Of a stretch of DNA of 64,000 nt, positions 50,619 through 59,716 are shown piece by piece. The notes beneath the pieces are model-generated. The model was not told the origin of the DNA and searched no databases. It saw only the letters and a list, made by a program, of their open reading frames with translations. Numbering within the stretch: position 1 is the first letter of the stretch; every line of letters starts with the position of its first letter. Origin of the DNA: Mesorhizobium sp. M1C.F.Ca.ET.210.01.1.1 (lineage in GTDB: Bacteria > Pseudomonadota > Alphaproteobacteria > Rhizobiales > Rhizobiaceae); contig NZ_SRUU01000004.1 of NCBI RefSeq assembly GCF_004791585.1, forward strand, positions 124,001 to 188,000, in the 5' to 3' direction. The position numbers were made by a program, and so were the translations under genes.

Positions 50619-51329
50619 TTACGCGGGCGAGCCGAGCGCCGCCATCTGCACTTTCACCTTGCTGCAATAGGCGGCCGAAACCGGATTCATCCGCCTGGCG
50701 CCATGGCCGGCATTGTATTTGAGGATCGTGCCGCAGGTCGTGCCGCCGCCGAGGCCTTGCGCCATGGCGAGGTACTTCATGCCGTATTTGATGTTGGTGT
50801 CGGGATCGAACAATCCCTTGGCCGAACCGGTATAGCCCATCATCCGCGCCGTCGCCGGCTTGATCTGCATCAGGCCGATCTCGCCGGCGCCGCCGACCAT
50901 GTTCGGCCGATAATTGCTTTCGATCTTGATGACCGCCTTGGCGAGCGACACCGGCACGCCATAGCTTGCCGCATAGCGGGCGATGATCGCCGAATATTGA
51001 CCGTCGCCGGCCGCCGGGGACGACATTGTGGGCATCTCGGGGTGGATAGACGCTGTCGTCGTCAGGTCGATGGTCCGCTTGCCGCGCTTCGCGCGGCGTT
51101 TGACCGTTGATTTTGCCGGCTTCAATGCCGCGGTTTTCTGCACTTTTGCCGCAGCGGCTTTCTTGGTTTTCGCGACTTTGAGGTCCGAGGCCGCCTTCGG
51201 CGTCACGGGGGTCGCTGCGAGCCCATTGTCTGCCGACCGCAGGCTCAGCGGCGCACTGTTCGCCGGGCTGAAGGCAAAAGTCATCACTCCGGCAGCAACG
51301 GCTGCCGCTACAACGGTCATTTTTTGCAT
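50619..51329 (-). CDS. Exported lytic transglycosylase (SLT domain)
   Basis: 236 residues. The signal peptide ends near SPANSA; a Lys/Ala-rich low-complexity stretch (residues 50-85) follows, then the SLT lysozyme-like domain. The catalytic Glu is in AVIKIESNYRP, with AGEIGLMQIKPATARMMG and LKYNAGHGARR completing the fold. It cleaves glycan strands to give anhydro-muropeptides. The Lys-rich linker may bind the wall or DNA-like polyanions. The upstream 185-bp gap has only a small GCGAAG/CTTCGC hairpin (51354-51367). Confidence 0.88.
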   Translation of the reverse strand: MQKMTVVAAAVAAGVMTFAFSPANSAPLSLRSADNGLAATPVTPKAASDLKVAKTKKAAAAKVQKTAALKPAKSTVKRRAKRGKRTIDLTTTASIHPEMPTMSSPAAGDGQYSAIIARYAASYGVPVSLAKAVIKIESNYRPNMVGGAGEIGLMQIKPATARMMGYTGSAKGLFDPDTNIKYGMKYLAMAQGLGGGTTCGTILKYNAGHGARRMNPVSAAYCSKVKVQMAALGSPA

Positions 51330-51514
51330 GTAATCCTATTCTGTTTGAACCGCGCGAAGAACTTCGCACGGGGTGACTAACTCAACATCGGGACATCGTG
51401 GGAGGCTAGACGTCCGACAACTTGCGGGAGATGCGTTTGAAGAGCGATTTAGCGCCAATGAAGGCGAGGCAATTCACTTTGTATGACAAATTGTAATTTG
51501 GCGGCTTGGCCGGA

Positions 51515-52282
51515 TTATTTGGTTGAGGCTGCCTTTGCGGAAGCCAGCAGCCTTTGCAGCGTGCGGGTCGTCGAGCCATCCGCCACGCCGTCGACCAGCC
51601 GCCGCCGGAAATGCCGCTGAAACGCCGCCACCACGATTTCTGTTTGGCGATCGAAGACGCCCGATATCTCGACGGCGTAGCCGTAGAGCGCCAGCATCGA
51701 TTGCAGCGCCTCCACGTCGGCACCAGTGTCGCCCGCCTTCAACGCCGTGCCCTGCCTGATCGGGGCGGCTGGAACGAGGTGGCCGACGCCCCCCGCAAAC
51801 AGAGCCTTCCAGGGAAATTTCTCACCCGGGTCGACCTTGCGTCCCGGCGCCACGTCAGAATGCGCAAGCACCCTTTGCGGTGGGATGGAATGCCGGCCGA
51901 TGATCCCGGCGCACAACCCGATCACCGCATCGATCTGCCGCTTCGGGAAGACTTTGTAGCCGAGCAAATGTCCGGGATTGACGATCTCGATGCCGACCGA
52001 GCAGGAGTTGATGTCGGTACGCCCGAACCATGAACTCTTTCCGGCATGCCAGGCGCGATCGCTCTCGCGCACCATCTGCACGATGCGGCCGCCCTCATGG
52101 ACAAGATAATGCGAGGACACCTCGCTTGCCGGATCGCACAGCCACGCCTCGGCGCCGGCGCCCGTCGCCATGCCGGTATAGTGCAACACGATCATGTCAG
52201 GCCCGGGCGTCCCGCGTCGCGGACCGAAATTCGGCGACACCCTGACCTCGGCACCAGGCTGGTCGGGCAAAAAACCGCTCAT
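51515..52282 (-). CDS. N-acetylmuramoyl-L-alanine amidase (Amidase_2 with peptidoglycan-binding domain)
   Basis: 255 residues. The Amidase_2/PGRP zinc site is visible: His in IVLHYTGMATG and His in AHSDVAPGRKVDPGE (with the Asp ligand). The C-terminal quarter is a PG_binding_1 repeat (GADVEALQSMLALYGY, FDRQTEIVVAAFQRHFR). No signal peptide is obvious, so it resembles AmpD/AmiD-type recycling amidases acting inside the cell or after another route of export. The start overlaps the DjlA-like stop by 4 bp. Confidence 0.88.
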   Translation of the reverse strand: MSGFLPDQPGAEVRVSPNFGPRRGTPGPDMIVLHYTGMATGAGAEAWLCDPASEVSSHYLVHEGGRIVQMVRESDRAWHAGKSSWFGRTDINSCSVGIEIVNPGHLLGYKVFPKRQIDAVIGLCAGIIGRHSIPPQRVLAHSDVAPGRKVDPGEKFPWKALFAGGVGHLVPAAPIRQGTALKAGDTGADVEALQSMLALYGYAVEISGVFDRQTEIVVAAFQRHFRRRLVDGVADGSTTRTLQRLLASAKAASTK

Positions 52283-52998
52283 ACGTGCCTGAGGCCCCGT
52301 TCGATCATCTCATAGGCGGCATTGATCGCGGCGACCCTCGTCGTGGCGATCTTGATGAATTCCTGCGGCAGGCCGCGGGCGATCAGCCTGTCAGGGTGAT
52401 TGTCCGAGATCAGCTTGCGGTAGCGCTTCCTGACCTCCTCGAACGGCTTGCCCCGCTCGATGCCGAGAACGACGTAGGGATCTGCGGCACCAAGATTGAC
52501 GTGCCGAGACAGGATCGCCTGGTAGTGCACCTCGTCGATCCGGAAAATCTCGGCGATGCGATGCAGGAATTGCCCTTCCCGCTCATGGATCAGGCCGTCT
52601 GCCTTGGCGATGTGGAACAAACCGTCGAGTATGTCTTCCAGCATCATGCAATTCGCATGGCCGGAACCGCAAAGCTGCGCCATGCGCTGGGCATAGATCT
52701 CGAACCCGGCAACGTCGCGCTTGGCGAGGTCGTAGAGGCGCGCCACATTGCGCGTTTCACTCGGCGGCACCTCGAAGATTTCCTGGAAGGCGCGCACTTC
52801 GTCCTGGGTGACGATGCCATCGGCCTTGGCCATCTTGGCCGAAAGCGCGATCATCGCCACCGAGAAGGCAACGCGGCGGCGCAAATCCGCGTCGCCGGAA
52901 AACACTGTGCGCACGGCCTCGACGACATCGGCGACGCCCGAGGACGCCGACGACGAAACACGAGCGATGAAGTCGCCAAGGCGGTCCCAAATCGACAT
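52279..52998 (-). CDS. DjlA-like TerB/DnaJ-domain protein
   Basis: 239 residues. The middle is a TerB-like helical domain (FSVAMIALSAKMAKADGIVTQDE and LFHIAKADGLIHERE), and the C-terminal 65 residues are a J domain with the HPD tripeptide intact (YRKLISDNHPDRLIARG). It would stimulate DnaK. The N-terminus has no transmembrane helix, unlike E. coli DjlA, so it is probably cytosolic. It is coupled with the amidase gene. Confidence 0.88.
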   Translation of the reverse strand: MSIWDRLGDFIARVSSSASSGVADVVEAVRTVFSGDADLRRRVAFSVAMIALSAKMAKADGIVTQDEVRAFQEIFEVPPSETRNVARLYDLAKRDVAGFEIYAQRMAQLCGSGHANCMMLEDILDGLFHIAKADGLIHEREGQFLHRIAEIFRIDEVHYQAILSRHVNLGAADPYVVLGIERGKPFEEVRKRYRKLISDNHPDRLIARGLPQEFIKIATTRVAAINAAYEMIERGLRHV

Positions 52999-53081
52999 GC
53001 CGGCTTCTTAGTGCGAACCGGCGGTTGCTATCAAGCCGAGACGATGCCGCAGGTCCAACGGCTGTGGACGGCAATCCCACC

Positions 53082-53113
53082 AAAAAGGAAGGCCGGCACA
53101 AGGCCGGCCTTCC
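53082..53113 (-). terminator. Rho-independent terminator of the small lipoprotein gene
   Basis: GGAAGGCCGGC at 53087-53097 pairs perfectly with 53103-53113, with a 5-nt loop. On the transcribed leftward strand the stem is followed by TTTTT. It starts 21 bp after the lipoprotein stop. This is the clearest intrinsic terminator in the window. Confidence 0.88.
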
Positions 53114-53133
53114 CGATTTCATTGGATTGATTT

Positions 53134-53340
53134 CTACTGCGCGGGCGCAGCAGGAGGTGTTGCCGGAGCCGGTTCAGCAGGCTTCGAAGCGTCTGGCGTA
53201 GCAGGCTTCATCGGCTGCTCGTTGGCCGGCGGATTGGTGCTCTGGGTGGTCGTGTTGTCCGTGCCGGTGCCGCTGTCGCTGCAAGCCGCAACCCCCAGCA
53301 GGGCGAGCGCCGAAACAGACGCCAGAATGATCTTCTTCAT
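53134..53340 (-). CDS. Small Pro/Ala-rich lipoprotein
   Basis: 68 residues. The signal ends in a lipobox (LLGVAAC), so the Cys at residue 20 is lipidated. The mature part is low-complexity, rich in Thr, Pro and Ala (STNPPANEQP, PAEPAPATPPAAPAQ), with no fold I recognise. Good ribosome site (AAGGAGAGA). It may be an envelope spacer or stress lipoprotein; the function is unknown. It forms a one-gene unit with its own terminator. Confidence 0.75.
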   Translation of the reverse strand: MKKIILASVSALALLGVAACSDSGTGTDNTTTQSTNPPANEQPMKPATPDASKPAEPAPATPPAAPAQ

Positions 53341-53360
53341 GGTATCTCTCCTTCAGCAAA

Positions 53361-53380
53361 CGTTCACGTTTCGGTGAACG
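53361..53380 (-). promoter_or_regulatory. Hairpin in the leader of the small lipoprotein gene
   Basis: CGTTCAC at 53361-53367 and GTGAACG at 53374-53380 form a perfect 7-bp stem with a 6-nt loop, 21 bp before the ATG. It could be an operator or part of the leader RNA. Confidence 0.4.
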
Positions 53381-53499
53381 GTCGTAGGAGAAATGCATTG
53401 AGCGGCTCGCGAGTTTCGTAACGTTGCGTTTCCGCATGTAACATCGCGATAACTGCTAACGCCCCGGTATTGCAGGCAATTTGGTTGATGTGGCGCCCA

Positions 53500-54015
53500 C
53501 TACAGGCTGACGGCGCCGCGGGCAGCCTGATCGTACTGGCCAGATATCGCGCGCATCAGCGCCGCAAGCCTGCTGAGCGCCTCTTCATCGAGGCCGAGCG
53601 TCTTGATGCTCGAGATCAGCAGCCCTTCGCGCAATTCCCGGTAGCGTTCGCACGCGCGCGCTCCAGCCTCGGTGACACATACGGTCTTTTCCTTGCCGCG
53701 CTTGCCGGTTCGGACAAGGCCCATCCCGGCGAGTTTCCTGACCGAATAGGTCGCAAGGTGGGTGTCCTCGATGTTGAACATGGTGCAGAGATCGGCCTGC
53801 GTTTTCTCGCGCCCTCGATGGTTGGTGGCATGCAGCAAAAGGACGTCGAGATGAGTGAGGCTGGGGTAGCCGGCGGCCGCCATGCACCTCACCGTCCAGC
53901 GCTGAAAGGCGTTGCCGGTGACCGTCAGCGCGAACTCCAGTTCCGACATGGACGGCATGGCCCCAACCGATAGATGCGATGCCGAGACGATCGGCCCCCA
54001 TTCTTCGCGCTGCAT
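53500..54015 (-). CDS. MarR-type winged-helix regulator
   Basis: 171 residues from the ATG at 54015 (ribosome site AAAGG; in-frame extension upstream is possible). The core fits the MarR fold: a helical dimer part (FALTVTGNAFQRWTVRCM), the winged helix (KTQADLCTMFNIEDTHLATYSVRKL) and the wing (GLVRTGKRGKEKTVCVTEAG). Such factors bind palindromes in nearby promoters and respond to small ligands. It is divergent from the oxoprolinase-like gene, with ATCGAT-containing palindromes in the shared 95-bp region. Confidence 0.85.
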   Translation of the reverse strand: MQREEWGPIVSASHLSVGAMPSMSELEFALTVTGNAFQRWTVRCMAAAGYPSLTHLDVLLLHATNHRGREKTQADLCTMFNIEDTHLATYSVRKLAGMGLVRTGKRGKEKTVCVTEAGARACERYRELREGLLISSIKTLGLDEEALSRLAALMRAISGQYDQAARGAVSL

Positions 54016-54034
54016 GCGATGCCTTTCTGACGAT

Positions 54035-54075
54035 TTATCGATAATATATTGACGTATTGCCATCGATAAGGCAAT
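54035..54075. promoter_or_regulatory. Two palindromes between the MarR and oxoprolinase genes
   Basis: TTATCGATAA at 54035-54044 is a perfect palindrome. ATTGCCATCGATAAGGCAAT at 54056-54075 has perfect 6-bp arms. Both contain ATCGAT, with centres 25 bp apart. The region is AT-rich (ATAATATATT between them), so a promoter probably lies here. Inference: operators of the MarR-type protein. Confidence 0.6.
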
Positions 54076-54110
54076 GAAAACCTGCATCAGCATGACCGCA
54101 GGGGAACACC

Positions 54111-57100
54111 GTGACCGCGAGATGGGATTTCTGGATCGACCGGGGCGGCACCTTCACCGACATCATCGGTCGCGATCCGCAGGGCCGGCTGCACCCGCGC
54201 AAGCTCTTGTCCGAGAACCCTGAAGCCTATGCCGATGCTGCCATCCAGGGCATCCGCGACCTGCTCGGGCTAAAGACCGGCGCCGCCATTCCCGCTGACC
54301 GCATCGGCGACATAAAGATGGGCACCACCGTCGCCACCAATGCCCTGCTCGAGCGCAAGGGCGACCGGGTGCTCCTGCTCATCACCAAGGGTTTTCGTGA
54401 CGCGCTGCGCATCGCCTATCAGGCGCGTCCGGACATTTTTGCCAAGGAGATCATCCTGCCCGAGCAGGTCTACGAGCGGGTGATCGAGATCAACGAGCGC
54501 GTCCGCGCCGACGGTCGCGTCGAGCGGCTGCTCGACATCGCCGCCTGCCGCCCGGCGATCGAGCAGGCCAAGGCCGACGGCATCGACGCGGTCGCCATCG
54601 TCTTCATGCATGCCTGGAAATATCCGGACCATGAGAAAGCGGTGGCCAAGGTCTGTCGCAAGATCGGCTTCAGCCAGATCTCGGTCAGCCACGCGGTGTC
54701 GCCGCTCATCAAGCTGGTCGGCCGTGGCGACACCACGGTGGTCGACGCCTATCTGTCGCCCATCCTGTCGCGCTATGTGCAAAGGGTGGCGGGAGAATTG
54801 GGCGCTGGTCCCCGCCTGATGTTCATGATGTCGTCGGGCGGGCTGACCGCAGCCGACATGTTCCAGGGCAAGGACGCGCTGCTGTCCGGTCCCGCCGGCG
54901 GCGTCGTCGGCATGGTCGAGACGGCGAAGCTCGCGGGCTTCGACAAGGTCATCGGCTTCGACATGGGCGGCACCTCGACCGATGTCGCCCATTATGACGG
55001 CGACTATGAGCGCGCCTTCGACACCGAGGTCGCCGGCGTGCGCATCCGCGCGCCGATGATGCGCATCCACACGGTCGCCGCCGGTGGCGGCTCGATCCTG
55101 CACTACGAGGCCGGCCGTTTCCGCGTCGGCCCGGACTCCGCCGGCGCCAATCCCGGCCCGGCCGCTTACCGGCGCGGCGGGCCGCTCGCCGTCACCGACG
55201 CCAATGTCATGCTCGGCAAGCTGCAGCCCGACTTCTTCCCGGCTATCTTCGGCCCCGGCCAGGACCAGCCCCTCGATGCCGGCAGCGTGCGCGAAAAATT
55301 CGCAGCTTTGGCCACCGAGATCGGCGATGGACGCTCGCCGGAAGCGGTGGCAGAGGGTTTCGTCACCATCGCCGTCGAGAACATGGCGAACGCCATCAAG
55401 AAGATTTCCGTGCAGCGCGGCTACGACGTCACCGAGTATCTCTTGAACTGCTTCGGCGGCGCCGGCGGCCAGCATGCCTGCCTCGTCGCCGATGCGCTCG
55501 GCATGGAGGCTGTGCTCATCCATCCCTTCTCCGGCCTGCTTTCGGCTTACGGCATCGGGCTGTCATCGGTCTTCGCCTCGCGCCAGCAGGCGCTGCTCGA
55601 ACCCCTTGCCGAACAGTCGCGCTCATCTATGGAGGAACTGATTTCCGCGCTGCGCCAAGGCGTCGTCGCCGAGCTTGCGGCACAAGGCATTGCCGAGTCC
55701 GCCGTTGCCTTCAGGCCGGTCCTGCAGATCCGCTATGACGGCACCGACACGGCGCTGCCGGTCAATTTCGAGCATGGCTCGATCTTCCGCGCCAGAGGCG
55801 ATTTCGAGGCCGCCCACAAGGCGCAGTTCGGCTTCGTCTATGAAAACAAGCCAATGATCGTGGAGGCGGTTGGAGTCGAAGGCAGCGATGTCGGGACCGC
55901 TGCGCGCGACGAAACGGAATCAAGCCTCGAAGACAAGGCGGCAAGCCCTTGGCAGACCAGGCAATTCTTCGCCGACGGCGCCTGGCGTGATGCCGGCATC
56001 TTCCTGCGAGAGGATCTGAAGCCCGGGCACAAGGTGACAGGCCCCGCGCTCGTCATCGAGCCGAACCAGACCATCGTCGTCGAACCGGGCTGGCAGGCCG
56101 GGATCACCGCCAGGAACCACGTGCTCCTCAGACGCATCGAAAGGAAGCACCGGCAGGCCGCGCTCGGTACCGAGGCCGATCCGGTGATGCTGGAGGTCTT
56201 CAACAACCTCTTCATGTCGATCGCCGAGCAGATGGGCGTAACGCTGCAGAACACCGCCTATTCCGTCAACATCAAGGAACGGCTGGACTTCTCCTGCGCG
56301 GTGTTCGACCGCCATGGCGCTTTGGTCGCCAATGCGCCGCACATGCCGGTGCATCTGGGTTCCATGGACCGTTCGGTCGAAACCGTTATTCGCCTCAATT
56401 CGGGCGATATCCATCCGGGCGACGTCTTCGCCCTCAACGCGCCCTATAATGGCGGCACGCATTTGCCTGACATCACCGTGGTCACGCCGGTGTTCGACGA
56501 CGCGCGCAAGGAAATCCTGTTCTGGGCGGCCTCGCGCGGCCACCATGCCGATGTCGGCGGAACGGCGCCCGGCTCGATGACGCCTTTGGCCACCAGCGTC
56601 GACGAGGAAGGCGTGCTGTTCGACAATTTCCGCGTCGTCGATCGCGGCCGCTTCCGCGAGGAGGAGCTCGAGGCGCTCCTCACCGATCATCCCTACCCTG
56701 CCCGCAATCCCGCGCAGAACATCGCCGACCTCAAGGCGCAGATCGCCGCCAACGAAAAGGGCGTGGCTGAGTTGCGCAAGATGGTCGCGCATTTCGGCCT
56801 GGACGTCGTCGCGGCCTATATGGGCCATGTCCAGGACAATGCAGCCGAGAGTGTGCGCCGCGTGCTGGAACGGCTGCCCGACGGTTCAGAATACGAGTAC
56901 CCCACCGACACCGGCCAGGCGATCAAGGTGAAGATCACCGTCGACCGGAATAAGCGCGAGGCGACGGTCGATTTCACCGGCACCTCGCCGGTCATGAAGA
57001 ACAATTTCAATGCGCCGGAGCCGGTGGCGCGAGCCGCCGTGCTCTATGCCTTCCGTGTCATGGTCGAGGACATGATCCCGATGAATGCCGGGTGTCTGCG

Positions 57101-57722
57101 GCCGATCAACATCGTCATCCCCGTCGGCTGCATGCTGAAGCCGGCCTATCCGGCCGCGGTCGTCGCCGGTAATGTCGAGACCTCGCAGCACGTCACCAAC
57201 GCGCTGTTCGGCGCCATGGGCGCGATGGCCAACGCGCAGGGCACGATGAACAACCTCACCTTCGGCAACCGGCAATATCAGTATTACGAGACGATCTGCT
57301 CCGGATCGCCGGCCGGCCGGATGAACTCGGGGCGCGGCTTTGCCGGCACATCCGGCGTCCACACGCACATGACCAATTCGCGGCTTACCGATCCTGAAGT
57401 GCTGGAATTGCGCTTCCCGGTCGTGCTCGAGGATTTCCACATCCGCGAGGGCTCCGGCGGCAAGGGCAAATGGAACGCCGGCGACGGCACCGAGCGCACC
57501 ATCCGCTTCCTGGAAAGGATGGAATGCGCCATCCTCTCCTCGCATCGCAACCGCCCGCCCCAGGGCCTGAACGGCGGCGGCGACGGCGAGGCCGGCTCGA
57601 CCAAGGTCAGGCGCAACGATGGGTCGATCGACGTGCTGAAGGCCTGCGACCAGACCACGCTCGATGCTGGCGAGGCCGTCATCGTCACAACGCCGACGCC
57701 CGGCGGGTTTGGCAAGGCGTGA
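54111..57722 (+). CDS. 5-oxoprolinase/hydantoinase, fused A and B subunits
   Basis: 1203 residues, the fused form found in ATP-dependent 5-oxoprolinases. The A half (to about residue 680) has [13 protein letters not shown] and [15 protein letters not shown] of the acetate/sugar kinase-like ATP fold; the B half begins near [16 protein letters not shown]. It hydrolyses a cyclic amide, probably 5-oxo-L-proline to glutamate. Separate HyuA/HyuB genes act on hydantoins instead, so the substrate is inferred from the fusion. The start is GTG at 54111 with AGGGGAA upstream. It may be under MarR-type control. Confidence 0.87.
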   Translation: MTARWDFWIDRGGTFTDIIGRDPQGRLHPRKLLSENPEAYADAAIQGIRDLLGLKTGAAIPADRIGDIKMGTTVATNALLERKGDRVLLLITKGFRDALRIAYQARPDIFAKEIILPEQVYERVIEINERVRADGRVERLLDIAACRPAIEQAKADGIDAVAIVFMHAWKYPDHEKAVAKVCRKIGFSQISVSHAVSPLIKLVGRGDTTVVDAYLSPILSRYVQRVAGELGAGPRLMFMMSSGGLTAADMFQGKDALLSGPAGGVVGMVETAKLAGFDKVIGFDMGGTSTDVAHYDGDYERAFDTEVAGVRIRAPMMRIHTVAAGGGSILHYEAGRFRVGPDSAGANPGPAAYRRGGPLAVTDANVMLGKLQPDFFPAIFGPGQDQPLDAGSVREKFAALATEIGDGRSPEAVAEGFVTIAVENMANAIKKISVQRGYDVTEYLLNCFGGAGGQHACLVADALGMEAVLIHPFSGLLSAYGIGLSSVFASRQQALLEPLAEQSRSSMEELISALRQGVVAELAAQGIAESAVAFRPVLQIRYDGTDTALPVNFEHGSIFRARGDFEAAHKAQFGFVYENKPMIVEAVGVEGSDVGTAARDETESSLEDKAASPWQTRQFFADGAWRDAGIFLREDLKPGHKVTGPALVIEPNQTIVVEPGWQAGITARNHVLLRRIERKHRQAALGTEADPVMLEVFNNLFMSIAEQMGVTLQNTAYSVNIKERLDFSCAVFDRHGALVANAPHMPVHLGSMDRSVETVIRLNSGDIHPGDVFALNAPYNGGTHLPDITVVTPVFDDARKEILFWAASRGHHADVGGTAPGSMTPLATSVDEEGVLFDNFRVVDRGRFREEELEALLTDHPYPARNPAQNIADLKAQIAANEKGVAELRKMVAHFGLDVVAAYMGHVQDNAAESVRRVLERLPDGSEYEYPTDTGQAIKVKITVDRNKREATVDFTGTSPVMKNNFNAPEPVARAAVLYAFRVMVEDMIPMNAGCLRPINIVIPVGCMLKPAYPAAVVAGNVETSQHVTNALFGAMGAMANAQGTMNNLTFGNRQYQYYETICSGSPAGRMNSGRGFAGTSGVHTHMTNSRLTDPEVLELRFPVVLEDFHIREGSGGKGKWNAGDGTERTIRFLERMECAILSSHRNRPPQGLNGGGDGEAGSTKVRRNDGSIDVLKACDQTTLDAGEAVIVTTPTPGGFGKA

Positions 57723-57739
57723 CCATCGGCGTCAACAGG

Positions 57740-57757
57740 CTGTCACCTGCCTGTCAT
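57740..57757 (+). promoter_or_regulatory. PHO box before btaA
   Basis: CTGTCAC at 57740-57746 and CTGTCAT at 57751-57757 are separated by 4 bp, matching the PhoB consensus CTGTCAY-N4-CTGTCAY in full. The site lies 50 bp before the btaA start. PhoB~P would activate btaAB in phosphate starvation. The overlap with an upstream ATG (57756) argues that translation begins at 57807. Confidence 0.85.
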
Positions 57758-57806
57758 GACGCTGCGCTACCCGCTTGCGCCAACGCAAACGGGGAATCAC
57801 CTTGCC

Positions 57807-59054
57807 ATGTCGGATGTTTCGGGAGAACTCGTTTATCGCCGCGGCAAGGAAGTTGGAAAGGCGGTCTATCAGAACCGCGCATTGTCGAAGGACGGCATAT
57901 CCGAGCGGCTCTTCGCCTTCTTGTTCTCCGGCCTCGTCTATCCGCAGATCTGGGAAGACCCGGATGTCGACATGGAGGCCATGCAGCTCGGCGCCGGCCA
58001 TCGAGTCGTCACGATCGCGTCAGGCGGCTGCAACATTCTGGCGTACCTGACGCGCTCGCCAGCCAGGATCGATGCCGTCGACCTCAATGCCGCGCACATC
58101 GCGCTGAACCGCATGAAGCTGGAAGCGGTGCGCCGTCTGCCGTCGCAAGGCGACCTGTTCCGCTTTTTCGGCGCTGCCGACACCAGTCACAATTCGCAAG
58201 CCTACGACCGTTTCATCGCGCCGCATCTCGATCCGGTCAGCCGCCACTACTGGGAGCGCAGGAACTGGCGCGGCCAGCGCCGCATCTCGGTCTTCGACCG
58301 CAACTTCTACCAGACCGGCCTGCTTGGCCTGTTCATCGCCATGGGCCATCGCGTCGGCAAGTTGTTCGGCGTCGACCCGGCCGGCATCATGAAGGCCAGG
58401 AACATCGGCGAGCAGCGCCGCTTCTTCAACGAAGAACTGGCGCCGGTCTTCGACAAGAAGCTCCTGCGCTGGGCGACATCGCGCAAGGCCTCGCTGTTCG
58501 GCCTCGGCATCCCGCCGGCGCAGTATGATTCGCTGATCACCTCTGGCGACGGCACGATGGCCAGCGTCCTGAAGGCACGGCTGGAAAAGCTCGCCTGCGA
58601 CTTCCCGCTGAAGAACAACTACTTCGCCTGGCAGGCTTTTGCCCGCCGCTACCCGGAGCCGGGCGAGGCAGCGCTGCCTGCCTACCTCGAGCAGGGGAAC
58701 TACAAGACGATCCGCGCCAACATCGATCGCGTCGCCATCCATCACACCAACCTGATCAAGTTCCTGGCCGGCAAGGATGCGGGCTCGGTCGACCGCTTAG
58801 TCCTGCTCGACGCGCAGGACTGGATGACCGACGACCTGCTCAACGCGCTTTGGACCGAGATCACCCGCGCGGCCTCCGTTGGCGCGCGCGTGATCTTTCG
58901 CACGGCGGCCGAGCCCAGCCTGCTGCCGGGCCGCGTCTCCAACTCCCTGCTCGACCAGTGGCACTACGACAACGAAGCCTCGCGCGAATTCTCGGCCAAG
59001 GACCGCTCGGCCATCTATGGCGGCTTCCACCTCTATGTGAAGCGCGCCGCATGA
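57807..59054 (+). CDS. btaA: Betaine lipid synthesis: SAM:diacylglycerol 3-amino-3-carboxypropyltransferase
   Basis: 415 residues of the BtaA/DUF3419 family, close to the R. sphaeroides BtaA length. Segments include QIWEDPDVDMEAM, the SAM-binding GHRVVTIASGGCNILAYL and DLNAAHIALNRMKLEAV. It transfers the aminocarboxypropyl group of SAM to diacylglycerol, the first step to diacylglyceryl-trimethylhomoserine. The start is the ATG at 57807 (GGGGA upstream), as an earlier ATG overlaps the PHO box. The stop overlaps the btaB start by 4 bp. Confidence 0.92.
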   Translation: MSDVSGELVYRRGKEVGKAVYQNRALSKDGISERLFAFLFSGLVYPQIWEDPDVDMEAMQLGAGHRVVTIASGGCNILAYLTRSPARIDAVDLNAAHIALNRMKLEAVRRLPSQGDLFRFFGAADTSHNSQAYDRFIAPHLDPVSRHYWERRNWRGQRRISVFDRNFYQTGLLGLFIAMGHRVGKLFGVDPAGIMKARNIGEQRRFFNEELAPVFDKKLLRWATSRKASLFGLGIPPAQYDSLITSGDGTMASVLKARLEKLACDFPLKNNYFAWQAFARRYPEPGEAALPAYLEQGNYKTIRANIDRVAIHHTNLIKFLAGKDAGSVDRLVLLDAQDWMTDDLLNALWTEITRAASVGARVIFRTAAEPSLLPGRVSNSLLDQWHYDNEASREFSAKDRSAIYGGFHLYVKRAA

Positions 59055-59716
59055 GCACGACGGATCTGCCGGCCAGCCATGCCGAGTTGATGGACGGCGT
59101 CTATCGCTGGCAGCGCCATATCTACGACCTCACCCGCAAATACTACCTGCTCGGTCGCGACCGGCTGATCGCAGGGCTCGACGTGCCGCAAGGCGGCACC
59201 GTGCTCGAGCTCGGCTGCGGCACCGGCCGCAACATCGTGCTTGCCGCGCGCCGCCACCCGAACGCCCGCTTGTTCGGCCTCGATATCTCCGCCGAGATGC
59301 TCGAAACGGCGAACGCCGCTATCGCCCGCGATGGGCTTGCGGCTCGTGTCAGCCTCGCACGCGGCGACGCCACGGATTTCGATGCCAAGGAGCTTTTCGG
59401 TGTCGAACGCTTCGACCGCGTCTTCGTCTCCTATTCGCTGTCGATGATCCCCGGCTGGGAAAAGACGGTTTCGGCCGCGTTAGCTTCGCTTGCTCCTGGC
59501 GGCTCGCTGCACGTCGTCGATTTCGGCCAGCAGGAACGCCTGCCGCGCTGGTTCCGGGCGCTGCTGCGCGGCTGGCTGCGGAAATTCCATGTCGAGCCGC
59601 GCCAATCGCTGCGTGACATCCTTGAATCGGAATCCGAGCGGACCGGCGCAACGTTCCATTTCAGAACGCTTTATCGCGGCTACGCCTGGCTTGGAGTGAT
59701 CGGTACCCGCAAATAG
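59051..59716 (+). CDS. btaB: Betaine lipid synthesis: SAM-dependent N-methyltransferase
   Basis: 221 residues. The class I SAM fold has VLELGCGTGRNIVLAARR, LFGLDISAEML and the proline-rich loop region of FDRVFVSYSLSMIPGWE. It adds three methyl groups to diacylglyceryl-homoserine. Coupled to btaA (ATGA), it completes the pathway that replaces phosphatidyl lipids during phosphate limitation in rhizobia. It converges directly with the serine hydrolase gene. Confidence 0.92.
   Translation: MSTTDLPASHAELMDGVYRWQRHIYDLTRKYYLLGRDRLIAGLDVPQGGTVLELGCGTGRNIVLAARRHPNARLFGLDISAEMLETANAAIARDGLAARVSLARGDATDFDAKELFGVERFDRVFVSYSLSMIPGWEKTVSAALASLAPGGSLHVVDFGQQERLPRWFRALLRGWLRKFHVEPRQSLRDILESESERTGATFHFRTLYRGYAWLGVIGTRK

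Noticed and set aside
53381..53460. General stress (EcfG-type) promoter before the small lipoprotein
   Set aside because: GGAAAC and CGTT are present but far too close together for the required spacing.
54270..55523. 417-codon frame antisense to the oxoprolinase gene
   Set aside because: Composition is that of a shadow frame and the plus strand carries conserved family motifs throughout.
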